A DNA stretch of 16,701 nucleotides from an uncultured Bacteroides sp. (GCA_900557355.1 USSR01000070.1:1-16701), one strand, 5' to 3'; positions 8,689 to 16,701 are shown, counted from the first letter of the stretch. Notes: a model not told the origin generated them from the sequence alone. Made by a program: numbers and translations.

Positions 8689-9198
8689 TTAAATGCAATT
8701 CTTCATATATCGGCGCATGTCACGACGTCCTAAAAATAAATGATAATCTACCGTACGCTGACTAAGATTCAACATATTGGCTATCTCTTCCGTATCTTTT
8801 TCTTCATAACGGCTCAACGCATACACCGTACGCCGTTGTACAGAAAAGGCAGCAAGTATCCGTTGTTCTGTCTTACACAAGTCATCGGCAATAATCTTCT
8901 CTTCTGTTTCATTAGTAAAAGAAGGGATCATATCATAGATATAATTATTCACTTCTTGTTTTTTGTAGTATCTGCGTAAATAATCGGTTACGATGTTACG
9001 GGCAATGGTAAACAAGAAATACTTTACAGTATCCGGACGAAGCATTTGTTTATAATCCAATAAACGTACAAATACATCTTGAGCCAAATCTTCTGCCTCA
9101 CAACGATGAGTGATGCGATAGGTTATGTAATTGAGAATTATCTGGTGATACTCTTTATAAGAGCAAGTTATGATATCATCAAAAGTATTAGCCATCAT
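8689..9198 (-). CDS. ECF-type RNA polymerase sigma factor (sigma-70 family)
   Basis: The protein has 169 residues from the ATG at 9198 (168 from the ATG at 9195). The frame is open further upstream to 9333, but that would add a segment overlapping the SGNH gene by over 100 bp, and the shorter protein matches the ECF family length. Region 2 has the helix with CEAEDLAQDVFVRLLD and then VKYFLFTIARNIVTDYLRR, the core-binding and -10 recognition part. Region 4 has RRTVYALSRYEEKDTEEIA followed by the helix-turn-helix NLSQRTVDYHLFLGRRDMRR for -35 recognition. Both essential regions look intact. ECF factors in Bacteroides PULs normally pair with a FecR-type anti-sigma and an STN-bearing SusC; neither is seen here. 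Its start is 7 bp after the SGNH stop, pointing to coupled translation, and it precedes susC, its most likely target. Confidence 0.9.
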   Translation of the reverse strand: MMANTFDDIITCSYKEYHQIILNYITYRITHRCEAEDLAQDVFVRLLDYKQMLRPDTVKYFLFTIARNIVTDYLRRYYKKQEVNNYIYDMIPSFTNETEEKIIADDLCKTEQRILAAFSVQRRTVYALSRYEEKDTEEIANMLNLSQRTVDYHLFLGRRDMRRYMKNCI

Positions 9199-9205
9199 TG
9201 TTATT

Positions 9206-10519
9206 TTAAAGTTCTCTATAATATTGAATAAAGGCAGCAAGAGGAATTCCCATTGTCGGATAATTAGGATATGGATGGGGATTTCCGGTCTGTATTCCGT
9301 CACGATTCCGGTTGTACCCTTTTTCATTATCAATGGTAATGCCTATGTCAACGACATAGTATCCTTCACTTTCCCTACCATCAAATGTATCAATGATATT
9401 TTTTCGCAGTTGCCACATGGCTGCATTCTGCCGTAACGTAAAATCTCCTCTGATATTGTTGAGCGAACCACAGGTTGTACACGGGATCAGAATTATAAAT
9501 TTACCATCGGGCACAGCTTTGTAATATGACTCTTTCATCTCGGCAATCTTTTTATTCCATTCCCGATAATCGGCCGTCAAACTGTCGCGATAATCATTGA
9601 GCCCCAACATCTGTGCAAAGAACTTAGGTGCATCAAGATTCCACATATCCAGATATTTTCTATAATTGAAAGCCCATTTTCTCTCATCAACCTCAACATT
9701 CTTCCACTTCTTTTCTGTATAAACCATGTAGCTTCCACGTGCATTATCATACATTAAATCGTTTTTCTTCGGAGCTGCCAAATAACCTGTCTCCTTATCG
9801 AATTTAGTTATGCATTGATCGTATCTCCCACAGTTATAGACTATTTCAGTATCTGTCAGTTCACCATTAATCACCTTATAACAGTTTTTCCAAAACTCAC
9901 AACTCCCCCAATATCTATATTCACCCACAGGTTGCATATATCCATGATATGATGTCATCTCTCCTTTAGGAATCTCGAAGTATTTCTTCACTGTCCATCC
10001 ACCCCGCCCTTCATCATACTGTCCTTCTTCATTCTTTATATTCCTTAGTCCGACCAGTTTTATACCAGGAATATAATTCTTCGACAGCAACGCGTCCCTG
10101 AAAAAAGCTCCGTTGACAAAACTGTCCCCCAGTATCTGAACAGTAACTTCCTGAGTTCCTATTCCTTTTTTCCCTACGCATATAGAAATTGCTTTTTCTT
10201 TTATTATTTCAAACTCATCCGAATTGACCAATTCGATTTTCATATTCGATCCATCCACAGGAGTATCGACAGAAGCTACACGATTCAGTTTTCTCGAATA
10301 AACACAGTCACCCGAAAATCTCACAAAGTCATTGTAAGGTCTCCATCTTTTAATTAGTGCTTCGACAAAAACATCATTCCTTATATCCGAAAGCATATAC
10401 AGTTTGCCCGGAATACAAATGTCATTTTTAAAGTTACTTTTCTGTCCCCAAAGCGGATGAAGTGAAAAAAGAAATAGTGGTAATACAATAAATGTTCTTT
10501 TAGATAGAATATTCTTCAT
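9206..10519 (-). CDS. Secreted cysteine-rich SGNH/GDSL-type hydrolase, probable esterase
   Basis: I chose the ATG at 10519, giving 437 residues, because a clean Sec signal peptide follows (hydrophobic core, then LWGQ at about 23-26) and because a -7 promoter box lies between it and the earlier in-frame ATG at 10591. SGNH blocks are visible: GDSF at 131-134 (Ser133 nucleophile), GRGGWT at 171-176 (oxyanion Gly), LGLND at 305-309 (Asn308) and HPYP at 415-418 (His415). The usual Asp-x-x-His is not present; the nearest Asp is 407, eight residues before the His. About 100 residues precede the GDS block and form an unidentified N-terminal part. Nine cysteines occur in the mature protein, including C207/C213, C230/C236 and the CTTC pair 347/350, unusual for this compartment. 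SGNH enzymes commonly deacylate sugars, so removal of acetyl groups is the likely role, though unproven. It lies between the two regulators. Confidence 0.75.
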   Translation of the reverse strand: MKNILSKRTFIVLPLFLFSLHPLWGQKSNFKNDICIPGKLYMLSDIRNDVFVEALIKRWRPYNDFVRFSGDCVYSRKLNRVASVDTPVDGSNMKIELVNSDEFEIIKEKAISICVGKKGIGTQEVTVQILGDSFVNGAFFRDALLSKNYIPGIKLVGLRNIKNEEGQYDEGRGGWTVKKYFEIPKGEMTSYHGYMQPVGEYRYWGSCEFWKNCYKVINGELTDTEIVYNCGRYDQCITKFDKETGYLAAPKKNDLMYDNARGSYMVYTEKKWKNVEVDERKWAFNYRKYLDMWNLDAPKFFAQMLGLNDYRDSLTADYREWNKKIAEMKESYYKAVPDGKFIILIPCTTCGSLNNIRGDFTLRQNAAMWQLRKNIIDTFDGRESEGYYVVDIGITIDNEKGYNRNRDGIQTGNPHPYPNYPTMGIPLAAFIQYYREL

Positions 10520-10562
10520 GGTTCCATCATTTTGCAGTTCATAGTTATTTTTAATCACACTG

Positions 10563-10570
10563 CAAAAATA
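10563..10570 (-). promoter_or_regulatory. Candidate -7 box for the SGNH-sigma transcript
   Basis: Read on the minus strand this is TATTTTTG, a match to the Bacteroides -7 consensus TAnnTTTG, lying about 44 bp upstream of the chosen SGNH start at 10519. No convincing TTG -33 element is found at 19-21 bp spacing, so this is a half-supported promoter. The same eight bases precede the HTCS gene. Confidence 0.35.
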
Positions 10571-10671
10571 GACGAATCCAATCGACACCATTGAGATAAT
10601 TTGTCCCGATTATTAGGTTAGTTTGTCTCATTATACCCTTTTTAGGGCATTTTCAGTATATAAATGGGAAT

Positions 10672-10697
10672 GGAGAGACTTTTTATTTAGTCTCTCC
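10672..10697 (-). terminator. Perfect hairpin spanning the HTCS stop codon, possible terminator
   Basis: A perfect 9-bp inverted repeat, GGAGAGACT and AGTCTCTCC, flanks an 8-base AT loop. The HTCS stop codon (TAA, 10685-10683) sits inside the loop. On the minus strand the bases after the stem (ATTCCCATTT) form only a weak U-tract, so this could be an attenuating or mRNA-protecting hairpin rather than a full terminator. It separates the HTCS from the SGNH-sigma pair, which has its own candidate -7 box. Confidence 0.45.
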
Positions 10698-13600
10698 ACT
10701 ACCATTCGAACGATATTGCGTCGGAGTGAATCCGAACTCTTCTTTAAAGTATTTATTGAAATATTTAATGGAATTGAATCCGACCCTGTCCGAAATCTCC
10801 GAAATATTATATGAACTGCCCCGAAGCAACTGGGCAGCTCGTTTCAATCGGACAGAACGAATAAAATCATTCGGTGTCAATCCTGTAATGGACTCAAATT
10901 TACGGTATAGCTGACTACGACTCATCCCCAAGTCATCACACAAGTTATTAACCGAGAACTCCGGATTTTCCATATTCTCTTCCACCAACCGTAAGGCTTT
11001 CTCCACAAATTCTTCATCTAAAGAAGTAATAGTGATATTCTGAGGAGAGATTTCTATTTCTTTATGAAATATTTCCTTACGCTTTTCCTGCTGTTCTAAA
11101 AGCATATTAATACGCGTCAGTAATATGTCATAATTGAAAGGTTTCGATATATAAGAATCAGCACCAGCTTTATAACTTTCTATCCGAGCTTCGTCTGAAA
11201 TACGTGCCGTGAGCAAGATAATCGGGATATGTGAGGTCTGAATATTGTTTTTAATCCGGACACACATTTCCAGACCATCCACTTTCGGCATCATCATATC
11301 GGATATTATCAGGTCCGGCGACTTATGTATGGCAACTTCTTCGCCTTCGGCTCCGTCTCCAGCCTCCAGAATATTAAATTGACCTATCAATTGTTCCACC
11401 AAAAAACGACGGAATTCTACATTGTCTTCCACTATCAAAATAGTTTTCCTGTCCGAATATACCACCTTTTCTTCCACATCGGGAGACATAGCCGGAACTT
11501 TGGATTCACTGTCGTCTCCTTTCAAGTCGGATGGAATATATATCAAAAATGTTGTTCCTACTCCTATTTTGCTATGCACTTCTATCTTTCCGTTATGCAA
11601 AGAGACATATTCTTTGACCATATGCAAACCAATACCGGAACCTGTCACACCAGGAATTGGCTCCGACTGATAAAAGCGGTCAAATATCACATTCAAGTCT
11701 TTTTCACTGATTCCACATCCTGTATCGGATATTTCGATTCTTACGAATATCTTTTCATCTTTTTTCTCCGTCGCTACAATCGTTGAGATAAGCCCTCCAT
11801 CAGGAGTGAATTTAAATGCATTGGAATAAATATTATTCAGAATCCGTTGCATTTTCGTATCATCAAACCAGATATTCATGCCAGGACATTCACTCTCTAT
11901 CGAAAACTTTATAGATCGATTTGTCGCCAGTTCTTTAAACCCTGAACCAATGTACCGCACAAACTCTACGATGTCAGCCTGATGTAATTTCAGACTTTCA
12001 CCTCCCATCTCCAGTTTCCGAAAATCAAGCAGTTGATTAATCAACTCCAACAAATTACCGGCATGGTTATAGATTGACTTCAATTTGTCCTTCATTGGAT
12101 TCTCCGCTTGTTGAATAAGGATACCTAAAGGCGTCATTATCAAAGTAAGCGGAGTACGGAATTCGTGACTGATATTGGTGAAAAAGCGGAACTTCATCTG
12201 ATTAAGCTCTTCTTTCTGCTGTTCACGTTTCAATGCCTCTTGTTCGAACTGCTTTTTAAGTTTTTTCTTCCTATAAGCTTTTAAAAACAAATAGATGACT
12301 CCACCTGCAATCAATATGTAAAATATGTAAGCAGGAACAGTTGCCCAAAAAGGCGGAGAAACGACAATAGTCATTTCTGCGGCCTGTTCTCCCCAACTTC
12401 TGTCATTATTGGCTGTGTATACCACTAATTTATATTTCCCCGGATGTAAACCGGTATAGGTAGCCACTCCCAGACCATTGGTCTTTATTTCATTCCAGTC
12501 CGGATCAAAATTCTCGAGTTTATACCTATAGTAGGTTTGCAAAGTATTCACATAGTTAAGCCCGGCAAATTCGAAAGTAACAAAGTTCTCATTATACTTC
12601 AAATGAATCTCACGAGTATTATTTATCGGATATTCAAGAATAACACGCCCTTTATATTCTGTGTGTTCCTTAACAGGAGAATTGAACAGACGGAATGCAG
12701 TGAATATAGGTTTATTGTGGACATGATTATAATAAATCTTTTGAGGTTGAAACGAATTAATGCCATGATGACCGCCAAAATACAGTTCTCCATCACGGGT
12801 TTTTAACGATGAATTCTCATAGAACTTTCCTCCCTGCAATCCGTCTTCTGAACTGAAGTTGACTATGAGAAAATCATATCCTTCAGAAGTCTCTTTTAAT
12901 TCAATTCGTGAGATACCACTTACCGTTGATACCCAATAAATACCGCTATCATCCTCAATGATTGACGATATAGAATTGTTAGCCAATCCGGTCTCTGTAG
13001 TTATCGTATGAGCTTTCTTCTTTTGTTCGTCCCATACACGAATTCCAATATCCGTCCCAAACCATTCTAGCGAATGGCTATCTTTGTACACACAATTATA
13101 GCTTACCTGAGGCCCCATAAATTTAGGATTATCCGGATCGTCTATTTCAGGAACAAAGATTTTATCTTTATGAGTATCATAGTAGTAAATACCATTTTCC
13201 CCAAACACCGCAAAAGTAGAATTGCTGACAGGATAAAAACCATAATCGCGTTTATGAAAGCTAATCTTCGGATGTTTATCCCGCAACAATCGTATTTTTC
13301 CCGTTGAGGTGTCTAGCTCACCTACTCCTTCATTACTGACACTGACCCAGTAACGCCCATCCGGATCTTCATAAACTGCTCGGGAGATATTCTGCTCCGG
13401 GAATAACTCTGTATTAACTAATTGTTTATTGTAATATCTCACATTTTTTCCATCTATGCAGCAAAATCCATTCAAATACGTTCCAACCCACAATCTCTTT
13501 TTACTGTCTCTATAAAGAGTCAGACAAAGATCACCGGACAGAATATCTTTGAATGCCCTGCTGACTTCTCCCGTAGAAGGAGAGTAACGCATCAATCCGT

Positions 13601-14744
13601 ATGCAGTAGTACCAATGAGTATCGTTCCGTCTTCGTCTTCCAACAAACAACGCACCGATTCGTTGGTAATCATTGTTTTATTCTGAACAGTCTGAATTAG
13701 CTTGAACTTATACATACTCGGATTATAGTAACAGATACCTTGCCACAAAGTGCCTACCCAAATTCCGTCATTATTATCGGCAAAGATGCACTGTATGTCA
13801 TTACTTAACACACTGCCGTCACCTAATTTCAATCCGGGCATTGTTTCAATTCTATGTGTAGAGTTTTCAATTTTCCGCAATCCAGACCACGAAGAACCGA
13901 CCCATGCGTTTCCTTGCTTGTCCAAATCCATACAGGTAAAGAAGTTGGACATACCTTTAATGGTGCTTATCTCTTGCCAACCTTTATCAGTTTTATCACG
14001 ATAGCAAACAGCCTGATTATACATCAGCCATAGATTCCCATCGGAGGTAGATTGTATTTTTAACCGGTCTGTAGCTTCAGAGATACGTCCTACAAAAAAA
14101 GTATCCTGCCCGGTGTAATCTCGCAAGGTTTTGTCCCAACGACGAATCAGCCCGCTCGAATATACGATATAATAAGTATTCTTATATTGAGCTAACTCGT
14201 ACGGAATACCGTGCCGATATGTAAAGTCACTGTTCCCCTTTTCGATTATCTGTAATTCTCCTGCGGATATATCAAAAAAATAGAATGTATTATCTTCGGT
14301 AAGAAACCAATAGTTCTTGCTCTCATCAATAAACAAATTCTTCAATTTTCCACTTACTCCCATCCGGCGTAATTCGGAATCAATATCATAAATAAACTGA
14401 TTGGTATTCAAATCGAATAATAACAAATATCCCGGAGATTTCATCCATATCCGTCCGTAAGCATCGTGATAATCTTTAAATATTTGATTCCGGTTGAAAT
14501 CCCATTTATAGATTTTCCGCCTATCGTGATAAAAATGTTCGAATGTAGCACCATTGTAGATGTTTAAAATAGAAGCTGTTCGAATGACCATACGACCATC
14601 CGGTGCCATTGTAAAATATCGTATTTGATTATCCGACATCCCATCAACCACATCCCAATGCCGAAACATATATTGTGAGTATACCTTAAAAATGCTTAGC
14701 AGGAGAACGAGTGTGATAATGCTTGTACGCTTTGTATTTTTCAT
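10683..14744 (-). CDS. Hybrid two-component system (HTCS) sensor/regulator of the PUL
   Basis: The protein has 1353 residues from the ATG at 14744, chosen because a signal/anchor sequence follows at once and a promoter -7 box overlaps the earlier in-frame ATG at 14768. Domains in order: N-terminal membrane signal (about 8-22); a periplasmic double propeller of Reg_prop repeats (about 25-720), several showing D-x2-G-x-[IL]-W-[VI]-G-[TS]; a Y_Y_Y domain (about 728-795); one membrane helix (about 798-820); a HisKA domain with FFTNISHEFRTPLTL (His860); a HATPase with NNIYSNAFKFTPDGG, DTGCGIS and GSGIGL; a receiver (about 1098-1215) with Asp1149 in SDMMMPK; and an AraC-type DNA-binding domain (about 1250-1350). 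All catalytic residues look intact. HTCS proteins bind a specific oligosaccharide in the periplasm, relay phosphate from His to Asp and activate their PUL. It is divergent from the heparinase-type lyase, and both that gene and susC are likely targets. Confidence 0.98.
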   Translation of the reverse strand: MKNTKRTSIITLVLLLSIFKVYSQYMFRHWDVVDGMSDNQIRYFTMAPDGRMVIRTASILNIYNGATFEHFYHDRRKIYKWDFNRNQIFKDYHDAYGRIWMKSPGYLLLFDLNTNQFIYDIDSELRRMGVSGKLKNLFIDESKNYWFLTEDNTFYFFDISAGELQIIEKGNSDFTYRHGIPYELAQYKNTYYIVYSSGLIRRWDKTLRDYTGQDTFFVGRISEATDRLKIQSTSDGNLWLMYNQAVCYRDKTDKGWQEISTIKGMSNFFTCMDLDKQGNAWVGSSWSGLRKIENSTHRIETMPGLKLGDGSVLSNDIQCIFADNNDGIWVGTLWQGICYYNPSMYKFKLIQTVQNKTMITNESVRCLLEDEDGTILIGTTAYGLMRYSPSTGEVSRAFKDILSGDLCLTLYRDSKKRLWVGTYLNGFCCIDGKNVRYYNKQLVNTELFPEQNISRAVYEDPDGRYWVSVSNEGVGELDTSTGKIRLLRDKHPKISFHKRDYGFYPVSNSTFAVFGENGIYYYDTHKDKIFVPEIDDPDNPKFMGPQVSYNCVYKDSHSLEWFGTDIGIRVWDEQKKKAHTITTETGLANNSISSIIEDDSGIYWVSTVSGISRIELKETSEGYDFLIVNFSSEDGLQGGKFYENSSLKTRDGELYFGGHHGINSFQPQKIYYNHVHNKPIFTAFRLFNSPVKEHTEYKGRVILEYPINNTREIHLKYNENFVTFEFAGLNYVNTLQTYYRYKLENFDPDWNEIKTNGLGVATYTGLHPGKYKLVVYTANNDRSWGEQAAEMTIVVSPPFWATVPAYIFYILIAGGVIYLFLKAYRKKKLKKQFEQEALKREQQKEELNQMKFRFFTNISHEFRTPLTLIMTPLGILIQQAENPMKDKLKSIYNHAGNLLELINQLLDFRKLEMGGESLKLHQADIVEFVRYIGSGFKELATNRSIKFSIESECPGMNIWFDDTKMQRILNNIYSNAFKFTPDGGLISTIVATEKKDEKIFVRIEISDTGCGISEKDLNVIFDRFYQSEPIPGVTGSGIGLHMVKEYVSLHNGKIEVHSKIGVGTTFLIYIPSDLKGDDSESKVPAMSPDVEEKVVYSDRKTILIVEDNVEFRRFLVEQLIGQFNILEAGDGAEGEEVAIHKSPDLIISDMMMPKVDGLEMCVRIKNNIQTSHIPIILLTARISDEARIESYKAGADSYISKPFNYDILLTRINMLLEQQEKRKEIFHKEIEISPQNITITSLDEEFVEKALRLVEENMENPEFSVNNLCDDLGMSRSQLYRKFESITGLTPNDFIRSVRLKRAAQLLRGSSYNISEISDRVGFNSIKYFNKYFKEEFGFTPTQYRSNGSGETK

Positions 14745-14765
14745 AAGCCAGCCTAATTTGCCAGA

Positions 14766-14796
14766 CAAAAATAGAGATTAAACATCAATACAACAA
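14766..14796 (-). promoter_or_regulatory. Candidate housekeeping promoter of the HTCS gene
   Basis: On the minus strand, TATTTTTG (14773-14766) matches the Bacteroides -7 consensus TAnnTTTG, and TTG (14796-14794) lies 20 bp upstream, within the normal -33 spacing. Transcription would start near 14759, giving a very short leader to the ATG at 14744 and ruling out the ATG at 14768. A housekeeping promoter fits the need for a constant basal level of sensor. Confidence 0.5.
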
Positions 14797-14898
14797 GGGT
14801 ATACATTATAATTTTCGAAAAAACACAAATGATTAAGCGAGATAGACGTTTCATTCGTATTTCATTTAAATAAGGAACCAATTTATGCAAAATGTAAT
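14797..14898 (+). promoter_or_regulatory. Upstream region of the heparinase-type lyase gene
   Basis: The plus strand has no TTTG between the HTCS start region and the lyase ATG, so no housekeeping -7 box is available; activation by the HTCS or the ECF factor is inferred. The palindrome TTTTCGAAAA is at 14812-14821. AAGGA at 14872-14876 is a Shine-Dalgarno-like match, but it is better placed for an ATG at 14885. That ATG opens a five-codon frame (MQNVI) whose TGA overlaps the lyase ATG as ATGA (14899-14902). Confidence 0.4.
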
Positions 14899-16701
14899 AT
14901 GAAACGAATTCTTTTATGTCTTTCAGCAGCTTTATATTTACTTTTTATCCATGCAGAAAAAATAAAGCATCCAGCCTTACTTTATACCCCTCAACGAATT
15001 GAGCAGGCAAAAATAAGTGTCAGACAGGATACACGAATGTCTGAAGCTTGGAATTCAATCAGGAAAACTGCCGATAACCTATTGCAGAAAACTCAATTGA
15101 ATAAGATAGACTATTTAGCACTCTCATTTCTAATGACGGATGAAAAGAAGTATGCTGATAAAATAAAAGAGATTTTGCAGGATGTCACTGAGGACGAAAC
15201 TTGGGGCAATCAAGAAATGATGGCTCGTACCCCAGCCTGGAACGCCGACCTTGAGATTGCACATAAAGCTTTTTATGCAGCAATAGCTTATGACGCCATC
15301 TATCAAGAACTTTCTCAATCTGAAAGAAGAAAAATAGCTCACGGATTAAAACGTCTGGCAATGGACCCGCTATTAGGTGACTGGATCTTGGAGCCAACAC
15401 GTATTCATTCACTAAACTCAATGGGGCACAACTGGTGGACTTCTTGTACGTGTATGGGTGGTCTACTTGCACTAAGCTTACAGAATGAATTGGAAGAAGC
15501 AAGAGATGCTGTAAAGATTATCAACGAAGTCCTTCCCGAATGGTTTGAGTTTGCAGGAGATGTGCTTCATCAAAAGCCAAAGACCTTTGATGAGGCCGGT
15601 GGAATGTATGAATGTCTGAACTATGCAAACTACGGGATTCAAGAGGCTTTATTATTCCGCTTAGCTTGGATGAATACTCACAAGGAAGATAAAGCAATAG
15701 AGATACCCCAACTGGAGAAGTTATCAGATTTTTTTGTACATATCTGTTATCCACGTACAGGTATGCTTTATAATATAAACTTCGGGGACAGTCATAAAAA
15801 CACGGCTGCCGAAAGTAGTCTGATGTTATTATATGCAATGGGGATTCAAAATGATGATATGCTTTGGTATATGAATCAGATAGAGCAAGGGCAACACCGT
15901 GATGGATATTTTATCGACCGCCCGATAGGATTTCTCTATACTCCCAATTTGAGTAAAGCACCCAAGGTTCCTAAACTAAAGAAATCACAATTATTCAAAG
16001 ACTTCGGTTGGGCAACCATGCGCAACTCTTGGGAGAAAGATGCCACAATGTTAGCCGTCAAGTCCGGATATACCTGGAATCATTCTCATGCCGATGCCAA
16101 TTCATTCATAGTCTTTCATAAAGGAGAGGATATTATCAAAGATGGAGGACGATGTTGGTATGCGAATCCCGAATACCGCAACTACTTCTTTCAAAGCGAG
16201 GCACATAATGTCGTATTATTCAATGGCAAAGGGCAAAGACGAGAACAGCAATATTATGGTTCTACCTTAAGAGGATATCTGCATTATCTGTTGGATGCCG
16301 GAAATATAAAATATGTGTTGGCAAATGGTACAGGTCCTTATTCGGACCAGTTTAGCCGCAACTTCCGTCACTTTTTGTGGATAGACAACGTCATCTATAT
16401 CATTGATGATTTAAAAACCTATGAAACCGGTCATTTTGAATGGTTGTGGCATCCGGGAGGAATAACTGAGAAAAAAGGGACAGATCTAAACATTACAAAT
16501 GGAAATTCTTCAGTAATAGTCCGTCCATTATATCCTCGCACGTTGGCACGATCTAATTTTGTGCATGATTATCCGGACGATTTGTATTGGGAAGTAATAG
16601 AAGTACCGACTGAAGATTTGAAAAGTAAAGATAGTTATTATTCTTTTCACTTGCCTGACGAAGTCAATAGAGTGAAAGGTGTGACTGCTATTATTTTAAA
16701 A
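14899..16701 (+). CDS. Heparinase II/III-type polysaccharide lyase, C-terminus beyond window
   Basis: The frame is open from the ATG at 14899 to the window edge, 601 residues without a stop. A Sec signal peptide covers 1-19 (FIHA before E20) with no lipobox, so the enzyme is probably periplasmic. The N-terminal part is a helical toroid with GHNWW (176-180) and the GGMYECLNY loop (234-242), where Tyr237 or Tyr242 and His177/Asn178 match the positions of catalytic residues in heparinase II-like enzymes. The C-terminal beta-sandwich (Hepar_II_III, PF07940) has NHSHADANSF (394-403) followed by GEDIIKDGG; His395/His397 and Asp399 are the usual active-site and metal-site residues. The fold is shared by several lyase families (PL12, PL15, PL17, PL21, PL33 and others) acting on heparan, hyaluronan, alginate and related chains, so substrate is not assignable. 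It is transcribed away from the HTCS and is probably its target. Confidence 0.9.
   Translation, partial: MKRILLCLSAALYLLFIHAEKIKHPALLYTPQRIEQAKISVRQDTRMSEAWNSIRKTADNLLQKTQLNKIDYLALSFLMTDEKKYADKIKEILQDVTEDETWGNQEMMARTPAWNADLEIAHKAFYAAIAYDAIYQELSQSERRKIAHGLKRLAMDPLLGDWILEPTRIHSLNSMGHNWWTSCTCMGGLLALSLQNELEEARDAVKIINEVLPEWFEFAGDVLHQKPKTFDEAGGMYECLNYANYGIQEALLFRLAWMNTHKEDKAIEIPQLEKLSDFFVHICYPRTGMLYNINFGDSHKNTAAESSLMLLYAMGIQNDDMLWYMNQIEQGQHRDGYFIDRPIGFLYTPNLSKAPKVPKLKKSQLFKDFGWATMRNSWEKDATMLAVKSGYTWNHSHADANSFIVFHKGEDIIKDGGRCWYANPEYRNYFFQSEAHNVVLFNGKGQRREQQYYGSTLRGYLHYLLDAGNIKYVLANGTGPYSDQFSRNFRHFLWIDNVIYIIDDLKTYETGHFEWLWHPGGITEKKGTDLNITNGNSSVIVRPLYPRTLARSNFVHDYPDDLYWEVIEVPTEDLKSKDSYYSFHLPDEVNRVKGVTAIILK

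Noticed and set aside
9199..9333. Longer sigma factor start at 9333
   Set aside because: It would overlap the SGNH gene by about 128 bp and add a segment that is not part of the ECF family; the ATG at 9198 gives the normal length.
10520..10591. Longer SGNH start at 10591
   Set aside because: The added residues would bury the signal peptide, and the candidate -7 box at 10563-10570 lies inside this stretch.
10636..10647. CCCT-TTTT-AGGG as a second terminator after the HTCS
   Set aside because: A 4-bp stem is too short to support a terminator call.
11325..11786. Plus-strand open frame of 153 codons inside the HTCS gene
   Set aside because: It is antisense to the kinase and receiver domains and rich in residues expected from reversed coding sequence; no start signals were seen.
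14745..14768. Longer HTCS start at 14768
   Set aside because: The -7 box overlaps this ATG, so the transcript would begin after it; the ATG at 14744 is followed directly by the signal sequence.
15185..15838. Minus-strand open frames inside the heparinase-type gene
   Set aside because: The plus-strand lyase frame is continuous here with conserved motifs, so these are shadows.

Overview
The window reads as a polysaccharide utilization locus (PUL) from a gut-type Bacteroides or close relative. The evidence is a SusC/SusD pair, lipoproteins with short acidic tails after the lipidated cysteine, a hybrid two-component system (HTCS) with sensor, kinase, receiver and AraC parts in one protein, Bacteroides-type -7 boxes (TAnnTTTG), and moderately AT-rich coding DNA. 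Coding density is high and no stretch over 300 bases lacks a gene. I saw no rRNA, tRNA, CRISPR array, IS element or attachment site.

Layout. On the minus strand, reading from high to low coordinates: HTCS regulator (14744-10683); secreted SGNH/GDSL-type hydrolase (10519-9206); ECF sigma factor (about 9198-8689), whose start lies 7 bp after the SGNH stop; a 134-bp leader; SusC-like TonB-dependent transporter (8554-5318); SusD-like lipoprotein (5305-3569); three-Big-domain lipoprotein, probably a surface glycan-binding protein (3541-2144); alginate-lyase-fold lipoprotein (2115-820); and an acetylxylan-esterase-type enzyme (813 to beyond base 1). Gaps from susC to the esterase are 12, 27, 28 and 6 bp, so this is one operon. 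On the plus strand, divergent from the HTCS, is a heparinase II/III-type lyase (14899 to beyond 16701).

Working model (inference): surface proteins bind an acidic, uronate-containing and probably O-acetylated polysaccharide. The surface lyase cuts it, SusCD imports the oligomers, and periplasmic esterases and the heparinase-type lyase finish the job. The HTCS senses an oligosaccharide in the periplasm and switches the locus on. The unusual points are that a full HTCS and an ECF sigma factor without a visible FecR-type anti-sigma share one locus, and that the sigma gene is tightly coupled to a cysteine-rich SGNH protein. The substrate cannot be fixed from sequence alone; alginate, glucuronan, a glycosaminoglycan or a bacterial exopolysaccharide are all open.
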